From Ancistrus triradiatus (lineage: Eukaryota; Chordata; Actinopteri; Siluriformes; Loricariidae), in NCBI GenBank assembly GCA_025084515.1, contig JAJAGP010000243.1, positions 62,001 to 126,000 on the forward strand: DNA of 64,000 bases, written 5' to 3'. The notes below the pieces were generated by a model. The model did no database searches. It had not been told where the DNA came from and was given only the letters and a program-made list of their open reading frames with translations. Positions 11,798 to 24,600 of the stretch are shown piece by piece (positions within the stretch are counted from its first letter, which is position 1; every line of letters starts with the position of its first letter). The position numbers were made by a program, and so were the translations under genes.

Positions 11798-12892
11798 CAG
11801 TTTTTAAATGAAGGTGTTTATTATTAAGGGGGGAAAAAAATCCAAACCTACATGGCCCTGTGTGAAAAAGTGATTGTCCCCTAAACCTAATAACTGGTTG
11901 GGCCACCCTTAGCAGCAACAACTGCAACCAAGTGTTTGTGATAACCTGCAGTATTTAAAGCATTGTGGAGGAATTTTGGCCACTCATCTCTGCAGAATTG
12001 TTGTAATTCAGCCACACTGGACGGTTTTCCAGCATGAACGGCCTTTTTAAGGTCATGCCACAGCATCTCAATAGGATTCAGGTCAGGACTTTGACTAGGC
12101 CACTCCAAAGTCTTCATTTTGTTTTTCTTCAGCCATTCAGAGGTGGACTTGCTGCTGTGTTTTGGATCATTGTCCTGCTGCAGAACCCAAGTTCGTTTCA
12201 GCTTGAAGTCTGGAACAGACGGACACTGACCTTAACTGAGGCAAGTGAGGCCTGCAGTTCTTTGGATGTTGTTGTGGGGTCTGTTGTGACCTCTTGGATG
12301 AGTCGTTTCTGTGCTCTTGGGGGTAATTTTAGTCGGCCGGCCACTCCTGGGAAAGTTCACCACTGTTTCAGGTCTTCTCCATTTGTGGATAATGGCTCTC
12401 ACTGTGGTTCGCTGGAGTCCCAAAGCTTTAGAAATGGCTTTATAACCCTTTCCAAACTGATAGATCTCAATTACTTTCTTTCTCAATTGTTCCTGAACTT
12501 CTTTGGATCTCGACATGATGTGTAGCTTTTAAGGATCTTCTGGTGCACTTCACTGTGCCAGGCAGGTCCTATTTAAGTGATGTCCTGATTGAGAACAGGT
12601 ATGGCAATAATCAGGCCTGGGTGTGGCTAGAGACAGTGACCTCAGGTGTGATAAACCAGTTATGTTTTAACAAGGGGGGGGGACAATCACTTTTTCACAC
12701 AGGGCCATGTAGGTTTGGACTTTATTCTCCCTTAATAATAAACACCTTCATTTAAAAACTGCATTTTGTATTTACTTGTGTTGTCTTTGCCTAATAATTA
12801 AATTGGTTTGATGTTCAGAAACACCCAAGTGTGAGAAAACATGAAAAAATAGGAAATCAGGAAGGTGGCAAACACTTTTTCACACCACTGTA
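11798..12892 (-). mobile_element. Tc1/mariner element, internally deleted copy 2
   Basis: On the minus strand the transposase N-terminus (MSRSKEVQEQLRKKVIEIYQ, with SGRPTKITPKS) is at about 12232-12516. The C-terminus with WPSQSPDLNPIEMLWHDLKK is at 11887-12117. The catalytic middle of the protein is missing. The right terminal repeat ends TTTTTCACACCACTGTA at 12892; the outer part of the left repeat is absent. It belongs to the same family as the fuller copy at 30577-32057 but not to the family at 3664-4782. Confidence 0.9.
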
Positions 12893-15233
12893 TATTAAAC
12901 AAATCGGTTCATGGTACATTTAACTTACGATGAATTTGTCGGAACGTATCCTCATCATAAATCAGTGAGCAACTGTACAATACAGCTCCATTAATGCATA
13001 TGATGCCTTGCACAGCGTGGGCTTGCTGGGGGTCTGGAACAAATTCATACAATTTACATCATTCCTTATGGGAAAATGAGCTCGGTACTCGAGGAACCAC
13101 TATTTTTAATCTGTCCTGACATGCGTTCCAGCACCTGAGATTATGTCATCAACGTGTACAAATCTAGCTCTGGTTCTGCGTAACGATGTACTGAAAAAGC
13201 ATCCTGTATGCAGAGTGTGAATGTGCAGAATAGATCAATCCAGTTTATTCTCCATCAGCAGGAAAAAAAAGTCACAAATGATCAACATGCAAGAGTCGGT
13301 TCACAGTCACAGACCCTCCATCGAAAGTAAAAAGGAATTTGCACAGACGAGCAAGTCAGTCACCGATATTGGACAAACGCAGACGTTTCACACATGCTCA
13401 CACACACTCTCACAGACGTACACATAGGGACACTGTTGTAGCTCATAGAAAACGCAGAGCTGAAAAAGTGGAACAAACCACACCGTGTGTGTGAGAATGT
13501 TCAGAAGTTTGGGCTGGTTTCGTTCCGTCTCATTCACCTCATAGACCTTTTCGACTTGTGCTTTCGATACCAAAGCCTCTCTGCTTTGAGAACTGTGCGA
13601 TTGTTATTGCAGGTACAGGATTTCTGATTCACTTGTCAGTCAAAACACCAACACGTTGTCATTACCGACCAAAAAGAATATCACATACACATAGTGTTGT
13701 ATTTCGTCCCGAGCTCACAGCCATTCATCAGACAAACAACAGTGGATAAAATCTTAAATTTCTTCATAAACATCTCAGACTATCTAGGAACACTTCTTTA
13801 TGGCACGAGCTTCATTTCAATAGTGTTTAGCGCACATACAAATACACAGAGTGAGAAATCTCAGTAACCTTTCGCAGACGTGAATGCAAAGTAAGGAATG
13901 ACGAAGACTTGAGAATCTGAAAGCGATTCCGTTTGCACCTGACGACCCAAAACCTAGAAGCAGCTGAATCCTTTGGTATAGCCTACACCTAAAACTTGAG
14001 GAGGTTCCATCTCTTAAACGTGCAGTCAGCGATTTTGGCCAGTGGACCAGACCCGGCGTTCATGTTCCCTCGAGACCCTTAGCTGCGTTCTCGGGGGATC
14101 TGCGTGAAGGAATCACAGAAACGAGCCAATTATTTGAAAAAAGGTGCCTGAACTAGTTTACAAGCAAGTAGTGTTCTAGAACATGGGACCATTTTGGATG
14201 CATCCCAGAAGGTCCTTCAGGGGGTCGAGCAGCGAAAATGCGATCCAAGGCATAAAAATATTGCGTTATTAAAGCCGGCAGCCCTATCAGAAAATTAACT
14301 TGCCCATTTCATTATGTCTAAAGTCGAGTGATTAGCACTAAACACAGACTACATAGAAAAGTAGTACTTCATAAATAATACTAATAAAAACTGAATTTTA
14401 ATTCCGACAGTTCCCAACTTGTAAACACAGACGTCATAGAAAAACTTCGCAACCATGGCGTGCTTATATCTGCAACTGCACTATCAGTAACCGGACCTGA
14501 GGGCAGCAAATGAAGGGAAAGCAGATGCTCGTCTTGACTGGATGGACACTGCATGGTCCATGTGATCTTCCTTTCTTCCAACACGCACAGACTGTAGTGT
14601 CAACCACGTACTGCACCTTTAAGTGAGGAAACCTCAAACTCTGCTCTAAAACATCCATATTTAAGAACAAGCCACATCTGTACTGTATGGCTACCCGGTC
14701 AGAGATGAAGTCACCTGCGAGTTTCAGAGGTCTTGGTAAAGGAGTGTGTCGTGCCCTGCTGTCCTATCAGGAGGTGAGGATCTAGGGGACGAGCAGGAGA
14801 GGAAAAAGCTGGCATACGCGCTCACGGGCCTGCTTGGTGACGTTAGATCAAAAGTGTCGGCTGTCTCCTGTAGAAAAGTGGCGAGAGACAGAACCGCTCG
14901 CGTCAAGCAAAACCAGCAGCATGGACATGTAGTGTTTCTGTTACGGGTGCTATGAGACTCGGGTTAAGACAAAACCTTTAAGCCTATATCCTAGAGCTTA
15001 AAGCAGACATCTCCTGACAGACGGACACGCAACTCGCGTTGTTTCAACGTCCCTCTGACGGGACAGACGGGGGCTTTGTATATATACAGTGCAATACACG
15101 GAGCCCTCTGCTCATAATGACCCCGTGTCCAACCTTCCACATCGACGTCAGTGTGCGTACAGCTTGTGAGTATGGGTGGATGAGAGATGATTGTGGACGA
15201 GAGACGGTGAGAGGGCTGGCGGCCCCTGGTGGC
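12893..15233 (-). other. abi2 3' UTR (probable) and intergenic DNA
   Basis: This stretch lies downstream of the abi2 stop (15234-15236) on the minus strand. The first plausible AATAAA on the minus strand near a distal end is at 13239-13244, which would make a 3' UTR of about 2 kb. No other exon is seen. The extent of the UTR is inferred. Confidence 0.4.
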
Positions 15234-15509
15234 TCAGTCGGCGTAGTGCATGATGGACTCGACGTAGTTTCCGGGGAAGAGACCCGTGGTGCTGTTCATC
15301 ACGCCCTCGAACCATCCGTCGTCGTTCTTCTTGATCACGTAGATGATCGCCCCCTCCTGGAAGGACAGCTCGTCCTCTTTGTCGCGCGTGTAATCGTAGA
15401 TCGCCACCACTGGAAGGCGAGAGCGGCGTTACAGAAATGACAAAGGCAGACAGTACCGAGAGAAAGAAAGGGAGGGTCCAGACAGAGAAGCATGGAAGAA
15501 ATGGGCGGG

Positions 15510-15581
<72 letters not shown>

Positions 15582-15601
15582 GAGACAGAGAGAGAGAGAC
15601 A

Positions 15602-15651
<50 letters not shown>

Positions 15652-18600
15652 GAGACAGACAGACAGAGAGACAGACAGACAGAGAGACAGACAGACAGAG
15701 AGACAGACAGACAGAGAGACAGACAGAGAGACAGACAGAGAGACAGACAGAGAGACAGACAGAGAGACAGACAGAGACAGACAGAGACAGAGAGACAGAC
15801 AGAGAGACAGACAGAGAGACAGACAGAGAGACAGACAGAGAGACAGAGAGAGACAGAGAGAGACAGAGAGAGACAGAGAGAGACAGAGAGAGACAGAGAG
15901 AGACAGAGAGAGACACTCGAGTGTAGACCTTTCTCCATGTAGGTGCGCGGGGCCCACGGTGGATCCTCCTCAGCGTAGGGGTCGCTGTACTCCACCACTG
16001 CGGACTCTTCGTCCTCATCACCCTCCTCGTCCTCGTAGTCTTCTGGTGGAGGTGGGGGCGGAGCCGAGTCCACAAACTCCACCTCGTCTGCTGGAGGCGG
16101 TGGGGGAGGAGCATCCGAGACTGGAGAATGCAGAAGCATAAATTCAGACGTGCTGCCAAACGAGCAGGTTTAAGTAGATGTTGGAAAGGGGCGGAGTTAG
16201 AACCGGAGCAGCGCCCAAACCCCAAACCTGGAACCAACAGCATGCACATTTACACATGCAAACGATCTAGGCAAAAGGAAGTACAGCACTGTGTGGACGT
16301 CTTGGGCATTCTATATTTTTCAGTTTATATCCGGCCTATTCTTTATGCACGTTTTAGTGCTCACTGCACTTTGTAGTCCATGTTTCTCTGCATGCTTTGT
16401 TAGTCCCTGTGAGCACCGACGAAGGATTAGAGGAAGACTAACGTAGCACAGGAGCGACTGCCTCCGACTTGCATGACTTTACAAGGTGGAGCATTGTACC
16501 AGGAACACGCACTGACACACCACCGGTGACACTGCAGTGCTGAGAACGACCTACCACCCAAATAGCACCTGATCTGTGCTGGTCCTGACCACCAGAGAAC
16601 AGAGTAAAGCGGACAACAGATGGACTACAGTCTTTAAATGCAGAACTACAAACTGCAGTGAGCACAAACTTAAATAGAGCAGAATATAAGCTGGAAAACA
16701 TAAAAGGCCTAAGACTTTTGCACAGTAGTCAGACCTAAAGTATGACCATGTGATACTGAGTGCATTTCAGGTCCTTATTCGAGACTACACCCAAGTCATG
16801 TCATGCGCAAAAGCAAGAACGGTTTCGGCAGGGGAAACTTGATGCACACATGTGCCGACTTACTGGTCTCCTGAACACGAGCCACAAAACCCATCAGCGG
16901 GAGCTGGGGAGTGATCTGTAATATGGAGGGAGGAGGAGGGGCCATGGGGGCTAGTGACCAATCATGAGAAAGAAAAGCAAATGAGGAGTGAGGACAGAAG
17001 ACGTGTGGGAATGAAAAGAATGTGGAGAAACACAAACACGTACGTTTAGTCTAATCAACCCGAATGTTAAAAACATGATTTCTTTAACGCCAGTTACTAA
17101 GCCCACCTTGGTTCTGGTTGTAGTGTGGTCCTCCGTTGATCTGGTTCTGGCTCGTGTTTGCGTGTGGGTTCTGAGGTGCGTTAGCCGGCTGATTGGTGAC
17201 CGACGAAGGCCTGCGGTACGGCAGAGACCCGCCCACCGAGGGTGCGTTCTGCCGCGTCATTTGTCGGTTCATACTGTAGAACTGAGGTCCATTTCCTGGA
17301 AGGCAGTACGTCAGCAGATGTAAGTGACTGCTGTCCACTTGGAGTCGGCCTCATTAATCAGTCAAGACATGTACAGTGCTTTCCTTCGCTTCTCTACACT
17401 GGAGCTGAGGCTAATTCTTTATTAGGTACACCCCCTTTTTGCCTTCAGAAGTGCCTTAATGCTTCATGGCATGGATTCAACAAGGTGCTGGGAAAATTCC
17501 TCGGAGATTCTGGTCCATACTGACGTATCATCACACAGCTGCTGCAGTTTTGTCGGCTGCACATCCATGATGGGAATCTCCCGTCCCACCATGTCCCAAG
17601 GCTGCTCTGTGGGACTGAGATCGATGGTACGTTATTCTGCTGGAGGTAGCCATCAGAAGATGGTGGTCATAATGGGGTGAACATGGTCAGCAACGATACT
17701 CAGTGGCATTTTCACCCAGAGAACTGCTGCCAACTTGATGTTTTCTCTTTTTTGGACCATTCTCTCCAAATCCTACAGATGTCCGTGTGTGAAAATCCCA
17801 ACAGATCAGCAGTTTCTGATCTCAGACCAGCCTGTCTAGCACCACCAACGATGCCACTTACACACTAAAATCAACTTCTCTTCCCCATTCTGATGCTCAA
17901 TTTGAACTTCAGCAGCTTGTATTGATCATGTCTACATGCATGTGGTTGGCTGACTGGGACGGTTGAACAGGTGTACTTATTAAAGATGCACATACATCCC
18001 CAGGTTCCACATTCACAGTTGTAACCCACACAAAAATGCCAGAAAATGGTGAAATGGCCAATTTGGAGAGATTTAGCTCCAGAGCAAAACTAAAAACTGC
18101 TAATGGCTACAGTACACGTCTTGGCTGATTTGAGGGAGGTGAAAAATAGGCAAACTTTAAGAGTCCGCCTGAACAACACCATCAATCATGTAGGCATGCA
18201 GTAGAGCAGATTTATCGGACATTAGATGTGGGGAAATACAGACCAGGAAAATAAAAAAGATGGCAAGAAATGAGAGAGCACTACAAACTATCACGAAGTG
18301 CAGTCTGACACCCACCCAGGGCCCCCTCGAGCAGCGAAACGCACTCCATCAGATGTGAAAAATCGGAATAACCCGAGGCGTTCTTACACTACAGAACGGA
18401 ACGGATGAGGACGGGGAGGCGGCCCGGCGTTTGGGTGGGTATAACACTGATCTGGGCTCAGGGACGACTCACCTTGTGCAGTTGCCGTGCTGGTGGTGGG
18501 GGGCAGTTGCGGGGGAGGGGGGATCTCCGGGGGAGCAGGAGGGGCGGCGGGAGGCGTGGGCTCGGGAGTGGGGGGAGGAGGAGGGGCTGGGATGGACACA

Positions 18601-21600
18601 CTGGGAGGGGGCTTGGCAGGGTTTGGGGGTGCAGAAGCTGTACCTGCTCCAGAACAGGCCACGGAGCAAGCGAGCAGAAGAGGGGAAGAAAGAAGAGATT
18701 AAAAAAAAAAAAAAAGCAGCAGAGAGTAGAACCCCTTTGAGAGGAGGAAAAACAGATCCACAGAAAGCAGTATAGCGTAACAGAGGAACATTAGTAGTCA
18801 GTCAGGCGTTAGTAATACAACACCACAGTTAGCAAGAGTGTACGAGTTGGGATCCGGATTTTAAATTAAGCAAACAGACCAAAATGCATCGTTTGTAGTC
18901 GTGCTGTGACACTGCTGTTACCTGCAGCTCAGCCTGCTTAGTCTATAAATCCGCATTCTGTGCCTCGTTTATAAAAACGTAATGAGTAATTTGGGAAGGT
19001 GCTTCTTGGAACTCTTCGCTGTGTAATTCCAGACAGCCTTTTCAAGTGGAGGCCTAAGAAGCCAAGGCTTATCCTTCTTACAGGCCAAATTTAGAGAGAA
19101 TCTCTTTACCTGGGAAAGCAGTGGGTGGAGCTGGCGTTGGCACGGCGATAGGTATGCCCACGCTGCCGCTGCCGCTGTTCTCTCTACTGCTGCTCCGACT
19201 GCTTGGGTGACTGCCTCCGCTGCTGCCACTGCTGAGAGAGGAGACAAGAAACGAGAGACTCACCTTTTAAATACATCGGTTCGCCATGAATAATCAAGTA
19301 CGGGGCATTTCCTTGAAAAAACAGGCAGGTTAAATCCGGATAGCAAACGCTAGGGGTGGGCGATCTGACTGATCCATGACAATTACTATTGCACTTGTTT
19401 TTCATGCTGGTCTTTAAGGCTACTTTGCAGCAGAACACAGAAACCAACCGATAGTGTCCCAGTGGTATCTGGCTTTCATCGTGCTCTTTGGGGTGCTTCC
19501 TTTTGAGGTAGCTGTATTTACTCATTGTAGACCAGGGAGCACTTGCATACATTCTTCTCCACAAGCCACACTATGGCGTCTATCATGCTACCGTGTTGCC
19601 AAGTAAACTAATTTTAAGGACATGCCCAGTCTGGGCTATTATTGGTTTAATTGTGTGTTTGTCAGGACCTGGACTAGCAAACACCACGGGATGGCACGTC
19701 AGAGTTTCAGTGCAAGCGATACAACTGTTTATTGTAACGATTCTCACAATCTCTCTCCAAGGTCGATCACGGAGATGTTTTAATCATTTTTGATCAAAAA
19801 CTGTCACATCGCCCAGCTCTAGGACACAGTACAGTGCACACTTTTGGTTCTAATGCTGCAACTTTTTTATTCAGTCCAAGACAGTCGATTATCTGCAGAA
19901 ACAAATACCAGACTGGAATTGTCAGCATCCACAATTTATTCTACATTTGTTCGGTTTCCACAGGCAGTAACATGCTGGTATGTTTAAAAAAAAAAAAAAA
20001 GGGTATGCTTCATGACAGTCTGAATATTGCACTTTCGCTGTTCCTTTCAGGTCGTCACTCAGTGTGAGAATCAGAACTGCCCGTTCAGCTCAGGACACAA
20101 ACCGCAAAGAGAGGAAAAAGAAAAACTTTGAAGGAAGTGGCTGAAAGAGAAGAAGAAGTGAGACAGAAGCAAAGAGAGAGAGATCTTCTTAAAGGATGCT
20201 ACGGCCATTGAACTTGGATAAAAGAGCAAAGCAGAAGCGAGAAGGAAAGAGGAAGTTAGTGAGCAGCCATTATTTTCTGCCAAGACGCACCGACAGAGAC
20301 CGAAAGGACTGAAGAGAGGGGTGGGGGGAAAACAGGATGGCTCAAGAGGAGGCTTTGGTCGGTCAAACAGATCGGGTCTAGGAGTCCCAAATGGTGTATG
20401 CGTGTCAATGCGTGCGTGTACCTGTACGTGCGGGTCCTCTGATTAACGGAGGCGGTGCGTGCTGGGCTCTGAAGGGGCGGAGCCGTGTTGCGGGTCGGGC
20501 TCGGCACATAGTCGTTAGGGACGACTGGGGGACGCACCGGTTCAAGCGTCCTGTAGGGGGAGTGGCGCCTGCCGGGCGCAGGGTTACAGTTTAACATTTC
20601 CACAGCACTTATGGCCATCACGGCCCCCCTTTTTATTATGGTCATCTTAAAACCGGCACTTGCAACCTAACAGTCCTGAGTCGACTCAGAATCAATACTG
20701 TGTTGTCAGTGACTCAGTTGTGTTACCACACTGACAATGTGGGTGGAGGGGCATGAAGAAGGGGTCACACAGTAAAGGAGGAGCAACAGGAACAAACATT
20801 AGCATTAGAACACGAGCACATGGAATAAACATGTTTTAGATGACGTGACAGAGGTTAGAGGTTTTGTTCCAAAGAAACCTGTGAAGGGAAAATGCAAAGG
20901 ATAAAAACACACTCTACACAAAGAGAGACTCGTTTAACATTTGTTTGACCTGGGTAGGTACTAGAAGTGATTACAGATAACGTCCAGCAAACGTGGGATC
21001 AAATCTGTATCACCTATGGTAAGCTAACACCAGACTCCTTTAATAGAGCAGTCCTTTTTAAACTAGGGATCCACCAAAATGTCAGTCACCTAAAATCTTC
21101 GCCCTAAAGAGAAAGATGGAATTTTTCAGACCTGAGAGCAGAGACGAACACAGATCGCAAGACAAAAGCTACAACTCTACTCACAAACAAGGGATTTAAA
21201 TAGCAGCGGGTGTGATTAAGGACGTTATTTATTTATTTATTTAAACACCATGTATACACTTAGAAGTTAAAACATGGCAAGATATTATTTTAGAACTTGT
21301 TTTCATAGGAGTCTCCCCACCTTGTGAGGACTACATTTACATTTATGGCATTCAGCAGACGTCCTTATCCAACTTACAATTGATACAGTTACAATCCAAG
21401 CAATTATGGGTTAAGGGTCTTGCTCAAGGACCCTCAAGGATCTGACTTGGTAGAGGTGGGATTTGAACCCTGGACCTTCTGGTCCATAGTCCAGCACCTT
21501 AACCACTAGGCCACACACCAAGTCTAGTGTTTCAAGTTTCTCTCTTTCAAGCTCTCTCTCTTTTTGGTACTTGGGCCATACAGGAGTCTCACAGGAGTTT

Positions 21601-24600
21601 CTTTCCCCCTTAAGTCAAGTGTGAACTGGCAACTGGGATCAAATGGCGGCTAGGTGAGCGGTGTGTGAGACGTTTCTTGGGGTTCTTTTCACATTAAGGA
21701 CAGCCATTCTCCTAGCGATGAAGATGGGAAGTTATTTTCATTTTGTATCATTTCTGAAGGTCAACACACAAACCACTACACAAATTAGTAGAGATATGGC
21801 CCTACTGAACCTCCTCTGGGAAAAACAAATTAAGCTCCGTTAGTGATACTAATAATAAAGTGACTTATTGCAGACAAACACAGAAAGACAGACTGAAGGT
21901 TCCAGTACCAGCAACCCTACAGTAATCAAAGCAATGCTTTCTCTTCCACAGAAATATACATATCCACAGACACACTTACCCGAGGGTGCCCTTTCCTGGA
22001 CCCGGAGGGCTGGGCGGTTTCTGGGTAGGAGCTCCGGTGCGTGGGGTTGTACCCGCCTTCATGTTCTGAGCATTAACCTGTATCCAAAAAGCAAACGTTA
22101 ATTATTTTGCTCCTAGTCAGAAATCAACAGCACGCAATTACAAACTGATGCCTAAACGAAGCCTTACCTTGAACCTTAGTAACCACTACATTGTTACGAC
22201 GCAAACAGGAGAGGCAAAGAGAGAAGAGATTGTTAAGAGTGCAAAGGTTTATCGAACATTTGCACAGAGTGAAAAAGGCAAGCACTGCGGTTAGAAAAGG
22301 GAAACGTATTAATCAGCGAAATAAGAAGTAAACAAGTGTAACATTTTGTTCTACCTTAACACCGTGGCCTACGTCATCCAGCAGGCTGTAGTCGATGGGT
22401 TTGCGGATGTAGCGCACAGGCCTCTCGGGGTTCGCTGGCGCGATGATCTTGTGCGTGCGAGACGTGTTCTTATTGGTGGTGAGGATGCCGATCTCGCGTC
22501 TGGCCACCTTCTCTTTGTGGATGTCCACCGTCTGGGGCGGGACAGAAACCCACACACAGTGTCCTGTTAGTCTGTGAATTATCTGTAAAGAGAGCGCAAC
22601 CAAAAGCTGTGGTGGTTCCACAGGTGCACCTGTGAGATGTGGTTGATGGAGGACTCCATGCGGCGTAGCTGAGACGCCTGGATGTCCAGCATCTGCAGCA
22701 CATTGTTGGCGAGTGTGTTGATCAGGTAGGCGACGCTGGCCAGAGACTGAGTAGTGTAGCTTTTGGTCTCCTCTAAAGCTCGATGCTTGTCGGGAGACTG
22801 CACGCAGAGAAAGAAATGAGTCATTCATGAGGACTGGAGGCAGGGGAGTGTGATGGGTATAGTCTACGATAATCTCTTAACTGTTGTTTTAATGAAGGGC
22901 GAGCTGACGATATCAAGTATGTCACTTACTTTGCTGAAAATACTAAAAACACACCTTACGAGTTCATATTCATTGCGTCACTTAGCCAGGTAGGATAGAT
23001 TAAGGTAAAAAGGTACAGTAGATTAACTATAGTTAAGTTAGTTCAAAAGAACATTTGCAGTGTAAAGTACTGGTGACACGGAGGCTCTTCATGACTTTTG
23101 TCATTTTGGCAGTCCTACATTAAATTAAAGCCATAACTGAGACCACAGAAAGCCAAAACAGATCAGCGGTTGGCTGTCTGCAACCAGGAAAAAAGCCTAG
23201 AGGAAACATGGCTGACGTTAAAAATGATTGAACAAACTGTGCCAGGAGACAAAACACCAGCCTCACAGTCCACGTCGTTAGATTCATGTGGCTGGTTTGG
23301 CTTTAAAAACATGGCAACCTGAAAACTATATATCGGAAGTCGGCTGCAATTATAAAGACATCTCACCAAATTTATTCCACCATCTGCGAACTAAGCCCCG
23401 TGCAGAATATGAAGATTATGACAAACTCTGGGAGTAAGCTGTCCACGACAGGCTGAAACCAGTCAAGGCGCCAGAGAAAAACCTACTCAGCAAAATCCTT
23501 CTGCAAAAATGTGCCATACAGATGGCAAGACATAAATGCTGGAACCACTTGCATCGCAAAACACACAGTGCCAATTCAGGCAGTGGAGAGAGAGACCCGA
23601 GATGTACACTGCCAAATTATCGCCATCGTCAAAATCCCAGAAACTATCACACGCCCCCCAGGCACTCCAACGCTGACCCTTGCCAGCTCTGTGAAGAACT
23701 GGTATCCATCCAACGTGTTCTCTAGAGCAGTGTTTCCCAACCTTTGAGGCACGGCATATATTTCACATTAGAAAAATCACAAGGCACACCACCAAACAAA
23801 AATGTCAAAGTATATTTATTGAAATATAATAAATCTAGTCTCAATTTACTTACTCAGTGTGAAACCCGGGCCTGTTTACAGAACACAAAGCTGATAACTT
23901 ACTGCCCTCTAGTGGAAGGGAATGTAATTGTTCTGCCTGTCACTACACGGCACTCACTTACAGTACCAATCAGGTGAAATTGGATAATCGTCCACGACAC
24001 ACCTGATGATTTCTCTCGACACACTTATGTGGTTGGGAAACACTGCTCTAAAGATACGAACCAAGTTTGTTTTCGTTTTCATGAATTACCTTTTGGTTTT
24101 ACTCATTTATATATGGCAAAGTCACAGCTAGGACTTAATTTCTATGGTGTCAAGGAAGCTCAATATTTTATAATCAATATTGACATTTAGCGCACAGTTT
24201 ACGTCCTCTGGTTGACCAAGAGAAAAAAAAGCAGGGATGAAATGTGAAAGAAAGACTGATTATCCTTAACTGAATTACAATTTAAACACCTTGCAAGGTC
24301 TAAGTGTCCAAGCATACTGCACTACTCGCTTCTGTTTCTAATCTACACACACTATGACGACCATGTTTCAATCCTGATGCTCTCATATTACGTCTGCGGC
24401 TCGTACCCACTATCCATTCATACGTACAGTATCTGTGCAGTAAAACATTACTGTAGCATCACAGATGAGCATCATGAACAGCTCCAGGCTGTATTCTGTC
24501 TTGTTCTTTCCTCTCTGGCTCTATCCCCCACACTCACACTCACTCATTCATGACTAATCGCACTGAGAGTGTGTAAAAAATCAGACACCACTGACCAATC

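Noticed and set aside
15640..15910. Regular AGAGAGAC spacing resembling a repeat array such as CRISPR
   Set aside because: There are no unique spacers; it is a simple-sequence satellite in a vertebrate intron.
15148..16249. Long minus-strand open frames rich in Ser/Leu/Cys and plus-strand frames rich in Arg/Glu
   Set aside because: They are translations of the AGAGAC microsatellite; only the flanking abi2 exons are real.
22313..22828. A 171-codon frame read as a single gene
   Set aside because: It runs through two abi2 exons and the intron between them, out of frame in part; the spliced model fits the protein exactly.
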